Below the pieces are notes generated by a model. It saw nothing but the letters and a program-made list of their open reading frames with translations, was not told where the DNA came from and ran no database searches. DNA of 64,000 bases from Ambrosia x helenae (lineage: Eukaryota > Streptophyta > Magnoliopsida > Asterales > Asteraceae): assembly GCA_030844895.1 (NCBI GenBank), contig CM061231.1:7153618-7217617 (forward strand), in the 5' to 3' direction. Below, piece after piece: positions 53,301 through 64,000 of this stretch (its first letter is position 1; each line of letters starts with the position of its first letter). A program made the translations under genes and the position numbers.

Positions 53301-56300
53301 ACACATGACTCAGCTTTTCCATGTTCCATATTCGTAAATGTTCAAGGTAGGGAAGTAGTGGTTGAGTTGTTACAATTTGATCACTGTTTCTTGGACTTTC
53401 CATCTCAAACACCACCTTCATCCCTCTAACACTTTCAAAACGAATTTCACGAATTTGATGGAAGTGGGAGGCCATGTGGTTGGATGTGAATGCAGCTGTA
53501 GACAAACTATCATCCACTTTTGATATCCTTTCCATGGAAATATTATTAATCTGCATTCAAACATATACATTTCTGATTAGTAGCTAATCGAAATCTTTTT
53601 TTCTCTTGTTTTTTTTTTTTTTTTAACTTGGAATTGTACAAAGATAAGATTGGATAGGACAATAAACTTGCAATTATGCTAAAGATTTATAACACTATTT
53701 TTATTGACAAAAATGATAACGTTTATTTCAAATTATTTCCACTATTTTATTTTTGACTTCAAAGTTTGACCAAATTATCACAAATGCCCTTGCACATGAA
53801 ACCCAATAAAAATGCGGAAGTTTTTGTAACAATTGTTCGTAAAAATCCAAAATTTACCTACGATGTTAAATAGTTGGATTTCAATAATACTTCACTACGA
53901 TGTTAAAAGGTAAATTTTACTAAAGTATATAGCAATTGAAACACATACCTCTTGCTCTTGGCTATTCTTAAACAATTCATTGTTTCTCTCACCATATTCA
54001 TCACAAGCTCCAATATGGATGTCCTTAAGTGCTTTCATATCAAAATTCACGGTGGTAGGTGTCACTATATTTCTAAACTTCTCACACCCAAAGAGATATA
54101 CTGTTTCTATGGATTGAAAGCCATCGATGACGTAGTTATCTTCAGCACCTTTTATCCTCCACACCTCTCTCAAGCTCTTACACTCCATCACCTCAATGTT
54201 TCTCAATCTGCACCTGCTAAGTTGTTGAATTTGACCCAATTCTATGTTGAATAACACTTCAATGGAACCACAATTTTTAACACTAAGCTTTTCTAAATGC
54301 GTTAGTAATCGCATTGGATTGTTTGGGAAAAGATTCACAACACTATTGCAATCTCGGATTGTCAATTTTTCTAACTTTGGAATCAAAACCTACACAAAAG
54401 TCAAGCCTTATCAATGTTTAGCTTTTAGTAAATAAAATGTTTTGCTGATTAAATAATAATAAGTTGACTTGTAATACTTAAATCAATATATAAGATCAAA
54501 CGTGTAATAAATTTACCGCTTTGTTAAAAAATGGTTGCGCTGATGAAGTATCAACATATAAGAGGCTAGTATTATTTGGAAGTCCTTCAAGATACAACAC
54601 CATCAAGTGTGGTAACTCCGTTACATTAACATGGCCATCACATAAACTCACCAACTCTGGTAGCTTACGCAAAGACAAAACTTTTAACTTGTGAAATGTA
54701 ACCACCCCTGCTTCAGTATTCTCGCCATTTACCACATATTGCAAAGCTGAACATGACGTAATAATGAGGTTCTCAAGTTTTTTCAAACTATTTGCCATAG
54801 ACATTGTGAAGAGGTATGTCAGGCCTTCACATTTTGAAATACTGAGTGATTTTAAATTACAAAAGGCGTTTTGAGGAGGATGAATTAAAATATCTTCAAG
54901 ATAACTCATATCATTCACTTTCAGTTTAAGAATCTCTGTTTTCCTAAACAACTCACTGATTTTGCATTCACGCAGTTCACTGCAGCTAGTCTTCAGCCTC
55001 AATGTATTTTCAAATGAATAATATCCATCATTACTGTTTGATCTCTGCCTCTTTTTTAATAAGCACCCTATAGATATCTTGAACCTTTCTAGATTCTCAA
55101 ATGATACATTGACTGGTTGGGCCTTATTATTAAAGAATTCTAGCTCTAGTGCCAAAAGTTGCCTTGAAAGGATCTTCAATTCATCACAATTAGTATCTGA
55201 GAACCTAATAGAACTTTTTGCCAAAACTCCCATATATAGCTCTTCAAGTTGCTTCAAGTTCTCAAACACACCATTATCAATATAAAGGTTAAAACATCCA
55301 GTCAAATCAAGTAGCTTTAACCTTCTCAACTGTCCTATTTTAGATGGTAGCTTGTTGATGCCACAGCCAGCAAGGTCGAGTACTTCTAAGTTAATAAGAT
55401 CACCAAGAATAGAAACATCATTGTCCACCAACGAGCACGAACGAAGACATAACGCACGAAGGTTGGTCAAGCATTGCGGAAGCAATGGTCGATGCATATT
55501 CATATACGATACAACCTCAAGTTTCTTCATCCTTGTGTAAAAATCTTCCGGAAATTTGAGCAACTTAGCCCCGTCCATGAGCATCAAAAGTGTAAGGTTT
55601 TTGTGATTAAAATGTATTGGAAACTCAAGCATACTTCCACACTTTAGTAGAATTCTCTCATATGACTCATCTTCTTTAAGCAACTCAGATACATTATTAT
55701 CATGAGCTACTAGTGAAGCTTGCTTGACTTCTGAAAATTTGCTTAGAACAAAATCGCGCACGAGATCATGTATTTTAACACTTCCTTCACGATCACTTTG
55801 AATCAGCAAGTTTGAGCGGATGAGTTTGTTAACACAAGTGTTTACCCGCCGTCTTGCTCCTGCTATAGTACGCACATTCTGATAAAAGTTCAATCCCCAG
55901 CCATACCTCAGTAAGTCCTCTTTGACAATGTCAGAGTCCTCCGGGAACAACCCACTAAGAAGAAAAATGGCTTTAAGATCATCTTCTTTAAGATTCTCGA
56001 AGCTAATCACAAAAATTTCTTTTAAACCATAGTCATCCACATTTTTGTTTTGTAAGCGAGAAAGTGCGTCTTCCCATTCAAACTTTTCCTTGTCTCTTAG
56101 TGTAGAGACGATGGTTTTTATAGCAAGAGGCAAGCCACCACATATCTTTAGGATTTCTTCTCCGATATGGTGCATGTCAAGTTGTTCAATATCACTATTT
56201 GAACCTAGTCGTGCTGTTTCCCAGAACAATTTTTTTGCTTCCTCAGCTTTCAAAACACCAATTCTATATATCAAACTAGTTTCGACATCCATTTGAGTGC

Positions 56301-57204
56301 AGACATCTTCCTCTCGTGATATGAGCAACAACTTGAAGCCATTTGGCAAAGGACTCGACAGTCCGATATCTTTAAGGTTGATCTTCTCCCAAATATCATC
56401 TAATATTACCAAAATCTTCTTTTGACCTTCAGACATCCTCTGAAATCTTTCTTTAAGCCGATCGGCCCTTGCATCTTTGTCTTTTTCAGATAAAGGTTCA
56501 CCAATGCGTTCTGCAATAGTTTCTTGAATATCAACTGGATTGCGATTTTTCCCAACAGCCACCTTCACAATCCAGTTGAACGTTTTCCTATCCTCCACAG
56601 CCTTCACCAATTGCTCCATCATTGTGGTCTTTCCCACACCGCCCATACCAGATAAAGCCATCATTCGGGCCTTGTTATCAGTTGATTCAAGGGATATCAA
56701 TGCATCATTGAATATCAAATCTCTGCTTGACTTGATTATGCTTTGGGTACCATCATCTTCATCTTCATTAACTAGTGTAGAGGTGGACGGCTTACTAGAA
56801 CTAACCTTAGCAAGAGGTCTTTTTTCAACAGTCCACTCGAAGTTAGATTTTTCGGTCATTAAACGATCTATATCATTGACTAAACAAGAGGAACGTTTTC
56901 CTGATGTGTATCTCATCTTTATGTTAAAACATCCAACTCGACCCGTTGGAATATTATCTGCCTTTGCATTGATCGTTTTGACTTCTTCCAACCAACCTGG
57001 GACATGATGAGGCACAACGAGGTTGTTTGCATCATGTCGCTCCTTTTGCTCTTCCACGTCACGTGCTATATTATTCAGTTCTGTCATTCTAGCACGCATG
57101 CACTTCACCTTGTTTGAGGATGAAATCAAGAAACCCAAGTGTCTTTTAACAGGGCCAAGCAGAGATTCAACAATGGGAGTAATAATGGGAGTTACAAAGT
57201 CCAT
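50383..57204 (-). CDS. RGC2-like CC-NB-LRR resistance protein (six exons, 1,736 aa)
   Basis: Exons (minus): 57204-54517, 54389-53949, 53550-52936, 52278-51610, 51316-50558 and 50421-50383. Every intron is GT-AG and phase 0. The start MDFVTPII is chosen because family members begin this way; an in-frame Met 11 codons upstream likely belongs to 5' UTR just after an intron acceptor. N-terminal coiled coil about 1-120; NB-ARC with P-loop GMGGVGKTT (186-194), kinase-2 ILVILDDIW (264-272), RNBS-B LLLISREEDVC, GLPL 357-360 and an RNBS-D-like LFPEDSDI. The MHD motif reads IHD (478-480). LRRs occupy the rest, in exon-sized modules. The last exon encodes only 12 residues. Family members are intracellular immune receptors for pathogen effectors (lettuce Dm3 for downy mildew). 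The recognised effector is unknown. No disrupting mutation was seen. Confidence 0.92.
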
Positions 57205-57519
57205 GTTCCAGCGATCTGTGCCTGTTGTTTTATACAAACAACAAAAGTAATTATTTACAAGACCAAGGGAATGTAAGAAAGGTTAATACTAAAATAAGTA
57301 AACAAAGGCACAACTTATAGCTTAACAAGATCACACATTGTAGAAAAATCTTTGAGGAATATGATCTAACAAAAATTGAACCAAATAGATAAATAAATCC
57401 GTAAACTGTAAATAAGCCAACATATATAGGATTATGACAAAGTGAGTTGTTGGGAATTTTATAAATGTATTTGAAGTTGTTTGATATTAAATTTTGTTTT
57501 TAAGTCATTGCGGTTGGGC

Positions 57520-57759
57520 CAATCCCCTTATGGTGGCACCCTCCTTGCTTTCCTTATGGGAGGTGGGGAGTTCGAGTCCTGCCGGCATCAAAATGCTGCT
57601 GGTGGGCCGGGTTTTACCGCAGTGAGCCTTCGGGCGGCAGGTTTTTCCCGGGAACTGATGTGAAATTATTGATGGACCCAGGTTACTCTCGGAGTACTCC
57701 TCTGTCCAGTGGGTACTTCGTGAGTGATCAGGATTGATTTGTTGGTCGTTCAAAAAAAA
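57520..57759 (+). mobile_element. tRNA-derived SINE upstream of the resistance gene, about 240 bp
   Basis: A head with TGGCACCCTCC and the B-box-like GAGTTCGAGTCCTGCC ends in a 10-nt A tail. It is flanked by an imperfect target duplication, AAGTCATTGCGGTTGGGC (57502-57519) and AAGTCAATGTGGTTGGGC (57760-57777). The paralogous block at about 2749 lacks it. It sits about 316 bp upstream of the start codon. Confidence 0.8.
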
Positions 57760-58547
57760 AAGTCAATGTGGTTGGGCACTGAAACCAGTTTCTAACATGA
57801 AACGAACCCGATTTTAAAACCGGTAGGGAGAACTTGGTTTGGACCTGGGCCGACCCAAACCATAGGGTTAAAGACTGGATGAGAACCCTTGGTTAAACTC
57901 AGTTAAAACCGAAACCAAACCTGGCTTCAACCCGAACCAATCCTTATAAACCAGTTCAACTTTCAAGCACCAAATACCGATTTTGACTATCTTTGAGCGA
58001 ACCATTGGTCTCAAGTCTCAACCGAACTGGTTTGGGCCCAGAACTCGATTTGTGCACCTCTAGTCTCGAGTCTTGACAATGTGTTAAAAGGTGTTTGTAT
58101 AGTGGCGGACTTTGTTAATGTTGGTTATTCCGTTTTTCTTCACACAACCAAATTACTAAATTACAATGTGAGTTGTTGAATAAGATATATCCAGAAATAA
58201 AACCAAATACAAACGATCTACCCATAAGAAAAAAATAAATAAAATAAAATTATCATTAACAAGAAGTATTCTAACATTGTGTTAAGAAAGCAAAAAAGAC
58301 GAGTAAAATATTGATGACTAAAAGTAAAAACCTAAGATTACCTTGAAAATCTTCAAATGCACAACCAGTAGAGTAGAAACCTGAGATGGTTTAGAGAAAT
58401 TCTAGTAAGATTAAGTAGGGAAAGCACCAAAACTTGAGAGTTGAGATGGTTTGGTTAACCTGGAGTCAACGGGACCCAAAAGTTAACACCAATAACTATA
58501 CCTTGCACATGGGGCACATGGGTCTGGTCCCACTATTATATGATTAA
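57760..58547 (-). promoter_or_regulatory. Upstream block of the intact resistance gene
   Basis: Collinear with 2749-3540. The outer part continues at 62670-62830 after a Helitron-bounded insertion. It probably includes distal promoter sequence, judged by position and conservation only. Accumulated changes have removed two of the TTGACC strings present in the left copy. Confidence 0.65.
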
Positions 58548-59371
58548 CTAGTGAGATACCCGTCCGTTGGGACGGGTTTTTGAACGGGGATTAGAAAGCG
58601 TGAAAGTTTATTAATTCATATATATGATATCTTAAATTTAGTTATATAGCTGGCGCATACATAATTTATTACTAATTTTGATATAGTCTTGAGGAAAAGA
58701 TGAATACATTAGATTAATTAAAGAGAAACAATACGCTCGAGCTTGTCCCTACGTGTAACCAATATAATTAAAATCCAAGCACTAATAATATGTGCAACCA
58801 TAGGGCCCGATGAGAAGAACACCGGTATTTAATACCAAGCACCCTGTGAGACCATGTACTATACTTGAGCTATGTCGTCAAGGTATGCTTATATAACTTG
58901 GTATTTAGAATACAAATAGTTAAAAAAATGTTTTCTCAAAAAGTTAATGGCCGCTGACGAACTTGGATGACAATAAAACATATTACGACATTCTCAAACT
59001 TTTTAATTCTTTATAAATACATGTACGTAAGTTAATTAGTATAATTTTGTTTCTATGTATTATCATCAGTCAATAATATAGTACATTTTAGAAGTAGATT
59101 TAGTTTGTGGGTTTGTTACCGTTAAAAATGTATTATCAATTTAGTATATATCAATCTATCAATAATATAGTTAAAAGCTTTCTAAGATGAATGTTCTAGA
59201 TCAAACAATAGATAACCAATGAAACTTAATGGGCAAGTCTAAATAGTTGGGTAAAACTAAAACCCAAACAAAATTAAATACATGATGGGCCGGAAGTTAG
59301 ATGACAATAATAAGACATGTTAACACATTCTTAAACCTAACCCTATCACATTTCGTCCATTATATAATCTG

Positions 59372-59780
59372 GATCTTGGTTTAAAAAAAGTGTGCCTGGG
59401 GCGCGCTTTAAGCGTTTGAGGCGCGAGACGTTTAGGAAAACACTTTTTTTGCCAAAAAGCGCTCGACTACAGGAAGCGCCGCCTCGAGCGCTTGAGGCGC
59501 GCGCTACAGTAGCGTCTCAGCCCAAAAAACCTTTTAAACTGCTTTATTTGGCTCGCTACAGTAGTGCCTCGTCGTTTTTATGTTTTGTAAGTGTTCAAGG
59601 GTATTTTGTAATCATGTTTTTGTGCTTATGATTGATTAACATGTAGAAAATGTCATATTGACATATATAAATATTTTTTTTATAATTTTTTTTAATACTA
59701 TATGTGAAGCTCTCGTCTCGCGCTTCGAATTTTGGACCCAAAACGTCTCGAAGCGCCTCGCGCTTTTTTAAACCAAGATC
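59372..59780. mobile_element. TIR MITE rich in GCGCCTCGAGGCGC-like motifs
   Basis: The ends GATCTTGGTTTAAAAAAAG and, reversed, GATCTTGGTTTAAAAAAGCG are near-perfect inverted repeats. The interior repeats GCGCCTC/GAGGCGC and CTACAGTAG. Superfamily is unassigned because the target duplication is unclear. The open frames inside are incidental. Confidence 0.75.
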
Positions 59781-60497
59781 TAGATGACCAACAATACGCA
59801 CATGTATGCGTGAATATTAAAATCAATAAGGAATGTGTATACACATACATACTGCAATGAGTGTTGCAATAGATTTTTGTTAACATTAACTTCAATTCCT
59901 TCATAAATGGTTACATTCAACAATCAACTACAATAAAGGCACCAACCAATAGTAAATTTACGGGTCAGATTGGTCAACAGACCCGTCGGAGTAGGGACAA
60001 AGATGAACAAAACTTGAATAAATAAGATAATCTTTTCAATTGAGGAACATATTTACAAATTTATCTTTGTTCAGTTCCTGAACTCAAGTGCAAATCGTGC
60101 TATAAATGTTGAATGCTAAGCTATAAAACTCTTTGTGGGTTTTCTTGCTTATGCAACTATACATGGATCTTATAATGGGAATAACTTTTATCTACAAATT
60201 AGTATAAAGAAGGGAGAAGCCACAAATTAAAAAGAGCCGAGTCTGTAGACAAGCACCAAGACAAGAAGGTCGTTGCAGCCGCAAGTTGATATCTACTGCA
60301 CATTTTTTTTATCACAAAAGAAAACACCAACTTATGTGAAGTGTGAACATAAAACTATCTACACTAGCTGTTGAGCATGCTGCTAGTGATGGGAACTTAG
60401 AGTTATCCCATGTGGAGCCTTTATTGCTATCAAAGTTTCATTATGTCATTTGTAAGTGTGTCAAAGCTTTAGACTACTATAAATGTATTGGCTACTT

Positions 60498-61322
60498 TTT
60501 TTTTGAACGGCCAACAAAAACGCCAATTTTTATTAACCACCAAATGCTAGCAAACACCAATATTTACAAACACATAAGTTGCAACAGCAAATACATTTAG
60601 TTACCACCCTCCCAATTCAAGTGAGTCTTCCTCGATCTCGATTTTATCCATAAGAACGACATTGCCTTGATCTCTCCCACGACCCGATCAAAAGAGACTT
60701 GTTTTTGAGAAAAAACTACTTCGTTGCGGGTCTTCCAGATACTCCACATGGCTGTGAGGAGGACTGCATAAATCGCTTTTTTAAACCTTGCTGAACCACC
60801 AACATACTTGTGTTTGTGTATGTCCACAATGTCTCGGGCGCTGAAGGCATACACTGGTTGAATTTTGCACCAACTTGAAATGAATTGCCACAGCAACTGC
60901 GCGAACCTGCAAGTCACAAACAGATGATCCACAGATTCTATTCCATCTCCACATATCGGACAAACAGGATCCACCACCCGAATATTCCTTCGAAAGATAT
61001 TCGCTGCAGTAGGTAACCGGTCCATATCTGCACGCCACGCAACAAAATTCACTTTCTTTGGTAGCCAGTTGTTCCACTCGAATACTCGGTCAGGCTTTAC
61101 GAACCGTGCACTATGAAGCTCCTCTTTCAAACTCTTAACTGAAAAGCCTTCGAACCCGCCCATCGTCCAAACCCATCTGTCTGGAACAACCGAACAGACA
61201 AAGCCCGTCAACAGTACCATAAGGCGCTGTAACTCAGACTGTTCCGGGCCATTACTCAATGATCGCTTCCATTCCCACGTATATCCCTGCGTACTGTTCC
61301 CAACACATTCAGCCACACTCCC
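60498..61322 (-). mobile_element. 5'-truncated L1-type LINE with 15-bp target duplication
   Basis: Flanked by a perfect direct repeat ATGTATTGGCTACTT (60483-60497 and 61323-61337). The 3' end is a short A tail on the minus strand (T run at 60498). The 239-codon open frame (61316-60597) encodes the C-terminal part of a plant LINE ORF2. It includes the zinc-binding RT-associated domain (zf-RVT) with WLPKKVNFVAWRA, CPICGDGIESVDHLFVTC and LLWQFISSW. RT and endonuclease are missing, as expected for an aborted reverse transcript. Confidence 0.92.
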
Positions 61323-61677
61323 ATGTATTGGCTACTTGGCTTATTTAACTATTAGCTACAAAGGTGGAGAAAGATATTGTTGCATAACCTTACCTGAAAG
61401 CATGGTAGGCTTTTTATGTCATCTTCTGTACCAAAAAGCCATCTACAAATATCATAAGAAACAGAGTCAAAGATTCACTTTCATAAAAGTAGTTTGGGTA
61501 TCATACCTTGGTTTATAGTAAACCGGGTTTGGTTTGAAACCGCAAATAGCATAAGAAAATTGAAAGTAAAAAAAAAAACCCTTAAATAACATAGACTGCC
61601 AATAATAACCTTTTACTTGTTCATATGGCCTGTGAAAAGTTGAAAACCCTCTCTCCATTCCTTGGAATATTCACTAA

Positions 61678-61836
61678 GACCACTACGGGGGGGCGCTAAA
61701 GGGCGCTAAAAATCCCAAAATGTGTGTTTAGCGCTAAGATGATAATGCCCCTTCTCCTTTGGTTGGTGTGCCAACTTCTTGCAGCCAATAATATTGAAAG
61801 AGGGGGCGCTAAAGTGGAATCCCACTACAGAAGGTC
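61678..61836. mobile_element. PIF/Harbinger MITE, 159 bp
   Basis: Flanked by TAA (61675-61677 and 61837-61839). Ends GACCACTACGGGGG and, reversed, GACCTTCTGTAGTGGG are imperfectly inverted. Internal GGGCGCTAAA repeats. Confidence 0.6.
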
Positions 61837-62669
61837 TAATGAGCCTGCACAAGCCTTCCATAACTCGTTATTTAGCGAATCATCACAAAATCAACAACAT
61901 TTTTAAGCAAATTTTGTAAAAAAATAAATAATAAGAAGAAGATAAAACTAATATCAACAGCCAAGTATATAAAAAAAAAAAAAACAGGTAGGTGTAAGAT
62001 TGACGGCATAAAATAGCATATGAACATAAAAAAAGCTAAATCAATAACCCTGCGCCTTCGAATCTTGCAAAAAGATAGAGCAGTTCAGTTAACCCCATAA
62101 TCAAAATCTAAATTCTAAATCACACAAATGAATTCAAACAATAGTGCAGAATGTAGCAAAAATATGAAGTAAAACATATAAACTGAATAAAAAATCACAA
62201 ATTTTGGCATTTAGCCTAACCTAAGAGATTAATTTCAGTCTAAAAACTCACAAAATCTGTGGAAGACGTCCCAGTGACAAACTGACCAAGTGATAAAGGT
62301 TTGAGAACATAATGACTACAATCATAAGTACCCCTAATTTCAATCTGCTTTTGTTGTTCTCATAGACCGAATCAGAAATATAATGGAAAATTGTGTTTAT
62401 TTGTGTGTATATATAGCAGTTTAGTTAACCCCATCCCGTATTTTTAGGAATATGCTGGACATCATGGAAACTGCATCCATGGAAAGGGGGTTTCACAAGA
62501 ACTGCTCATCTAAAAAAGAAACTGCCAAATTATTGAAGAAACCACCTGATTATCATGGCTGAGATTAAATCTCATAAATAACTACCAAGTTTGAAGGGTT
62601 AAGATTAATTCAAAAATGGTTAAGAGTAGCAAAAAGGGTGGTTACTCTAGTGGTGAACAATATATTAAT

Positions 62670-62830
62670 AATTACAGTTTTACACCACCAAATCAACGAT
62701 AATTCATTTTTGTTTTTGTTTTTGTTTTTTATGAAGTAAGAAAATTGATTAATTTTTATTTCAGAAAGTATGATATTCATAAGGGTGTAATTAGTAACTC
62801 TAATTTTACACTAAAACTGAATCAAAGCAG
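62670..62830 (-). promoter_or_regulatory. Outer part of the resistance-gene upstream block
   Basis: Collinear with 3553-3860 minus the 163-bp insertion (shared AATTCATTTTTGTTTTT, ATGAAGTAAG, GATATTCAT and TAGTAACTCTAATTT). This was adjacent to 58547 before the Helitron-bounded insertion. Confidence 0.75.
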
Positions 62831-64000
62831 TTCAAGAAATCAAACTAGTTGACTTTCAGTGTCATATTGGGACTAAATTAAATTGGAGATTTTAGAAGAT
62901 TCACTGTAATTCGTCACAGGACTAAATTAGATTGCTTTAATGAGTTGGGCTTCTTATACACATAAAACAAAAAAATAAATTTGATTTTTTTCATTAGAGT
63001 AAATACCCAAAATCATCCTTGAGGTTTGACCAATTTTACTAGATCTGTCAAAAAATGTTTTTTTTCTCACCTGGACCACTAAGGTTTACATTTTCTTGCC
63101 ATTTCAATCCAATTCAATAACTTTGTTTAAAATTAACATTAACTCAGACGTAAATTGGACATTTACTTAATTAATTTTGTTTATAAATATTTGTTACAAG
63201 AAGTTCGAACCACATCCCTTCCCCCATTGACCATCACAAACAGATCCCCTCTTTCACATTTATGTAAAATCTTTAGAGAAAATGATGTGTTTACGTACTC
63301 TATGTATACTTAATAATTTAATATAGTAACTTCTAAAATGGCAACAAAGATGGATACATTAATTTGGGGAAAATGGATTTAATTACTCTAAACTATCGCA
63401 TATTGGCGGATATCACTCAGAACTTTCACTTTGGCCAATAGTACTTCCAACTTTCAACTTAGTTTGTTCTATCACCCCTAAATTAACGGAGGTCTAACTT
63501 GGTTAGTCTTCGTGGCCGGAATGTAAAAACCAAAACTTTTATGTGGCCAAAATATAAAAAAACAAAACTTAAGAGCCATTTTTTGAAACTTTTTTATTTT
63601 AAATACCAACCCCCCCCCCCCCTCTCCTTCTCTCTCTAAATCACCACCACCATCTACCACCAACCTAACCCATCCCATCCCCACCACCATTTGTCACCGT
63701 CTCCGGCGGTACTCCGGCGACCACTTATGTTGACTAAATATTATAGAAAAATGCTAATAGTGGTTTTCAGAGTATGGTTGATCGGAGAGACCAAAACAAT
63801 TCATTTTAGTAGCTTATTAAGAGGGTTTTTTTTAATTGTTACTTTGTGATAACTTTTATTGAAATGATAAAAAGATGGTTAATTAATATAATACATATGC
63901 ATGAAATACAGCAAAAATAAATGCATAATTAAGATTAAATTGTTAGATCGGCTATATAATGGCACTGCTCGAATGCCTTTACGCAGCTCTGAAATCGGAA
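62831..64000. other. Intergenic DNA with dispersed-repeat character
   Basis: No gene recognised. The segments starting near 62998 (GAGTAAATACCCAAAATCATC) and 63376 (TTACTCTAAACTATCGC) read like common non-coding plant dispersed repeats. A C run and CCACCACCATC repeats at 63610-63690 give a spurious short frame. Confidence 0.45.

Larger units (their letters stand above)
58548..62660 (-). mobile_element. Helitron-bounded insertion, about 4.1 kb, with nested elements
   Basis: The left border is a textbook Helitron 3' end on the minus strand: an 8-bp perfect stem ACCCGTCC/GGACGGGT with a 4-nt loop (58558-58577), then ATCTCA and CTAG at 58548-58551 next to a host A/T site. Alignment to the left-hand paralogue shows the host sequence resuming near 62660-62670. 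The 5' TC terminus could not be placed exactly. No RepHel ORF is present. The interior contains a MITE, a truncated LINE and a Harbinger MITE. Confidence 0.7.

Noticed and set aside
57205..57237. Start codon 11 codons upstream of the chosen start of the resistance gene
   Set aside because: A CAACAG acceptor-like site lies between, and related proteins begin at the MDFV-type Met.
59392..59631. 79-codon Arg-rich frame
   Set aside because: Lies inside a MITE with near-perfect inverted ends; the composition follows the GCGCCTC repeats.
63478..63690. 70-codon Gly-rich frame
   Set aside because: Produced by a C run and CCACCACC repeats on the other strand.

Overview
This window is nuclear DNA from a flowering plant. 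The evidence is spliced genes with GT-AG introns, AT-rich intergenic DNA, and repeats made of plant-type LTR retrotransposons, hAT, PIF/Harbinger and Helitron elements. The best host gene, a 1,736-residue CC-NB-LRR with a long LRR spread over several phase-0 exons, looks like the RGC2/Dm3 family of lettuce and its relatives. I therefore infer Asteraceae with moderate confidence; the species cannot be fixed from sequence alone.

Only two host genes look complete. One is a membrane-anchored plant aspartyl protease (39777-44868, +, nine exons, 577 aa). The other is the RGC2-like resistance gene (57204-50383, -, six exons). The resistance gene belongs to a broken tandem family. Copy A (26315-35443, -) is a 3'-end pseudogene of the same gene, interrupted by a 4.3-kb PIF/Harbinger-like element, a hAT MITE fragment and a solo LTR nested in that MITE. 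The block upstream of the intact gene (57760-58547 and 62670-62830) has a second copy at 2749-3860 whose gene body lies off the window or is lost. The paralogues act as pre-insertion sites, so several insertions can be dated relative to one another.

Layout: 1-9250, small TEs (hAT MITEs, a Helitron helicase relic, a Sirevirus spacer relic, a nested hAT group) around the duplicated promoter block. 9255-25886, a LINE ORF1 relic split by a very young 15.4-kb Sirevirus-type Ty1/copia element (9890-25250, - strand, LTRs differing at one position by eye, 5-bp TSD GCTAT) with gag, pol and a large downstream env-like ORF. 25887-35443, resistance-gene copy A with nested insertions. 35444-39550, two PIF/Harbinger elements, one with an apparently intact spliced transposase. 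39777-44868, the protease gene. 45149-49961, a 4.8-kb frameshifted copia element with very short LTRs. 49962-57240, the intact resistance gene. 57241-64000, its upstream region, invaded by a SINE, a Helitron, a MITE, a 5'-truncated LINE and a Harbinger MITE.

The strongest unexplained signal is in the Sirevirus-type element. Arrays of a short motif (GCGATTAG, its complement CTAATCGC, and the variant CGAGTAG) sit in both LTRs, in the leader before gag, and in two clusters before the env-like ORF. They include a 24-bp perfect palindrome in each LTR.
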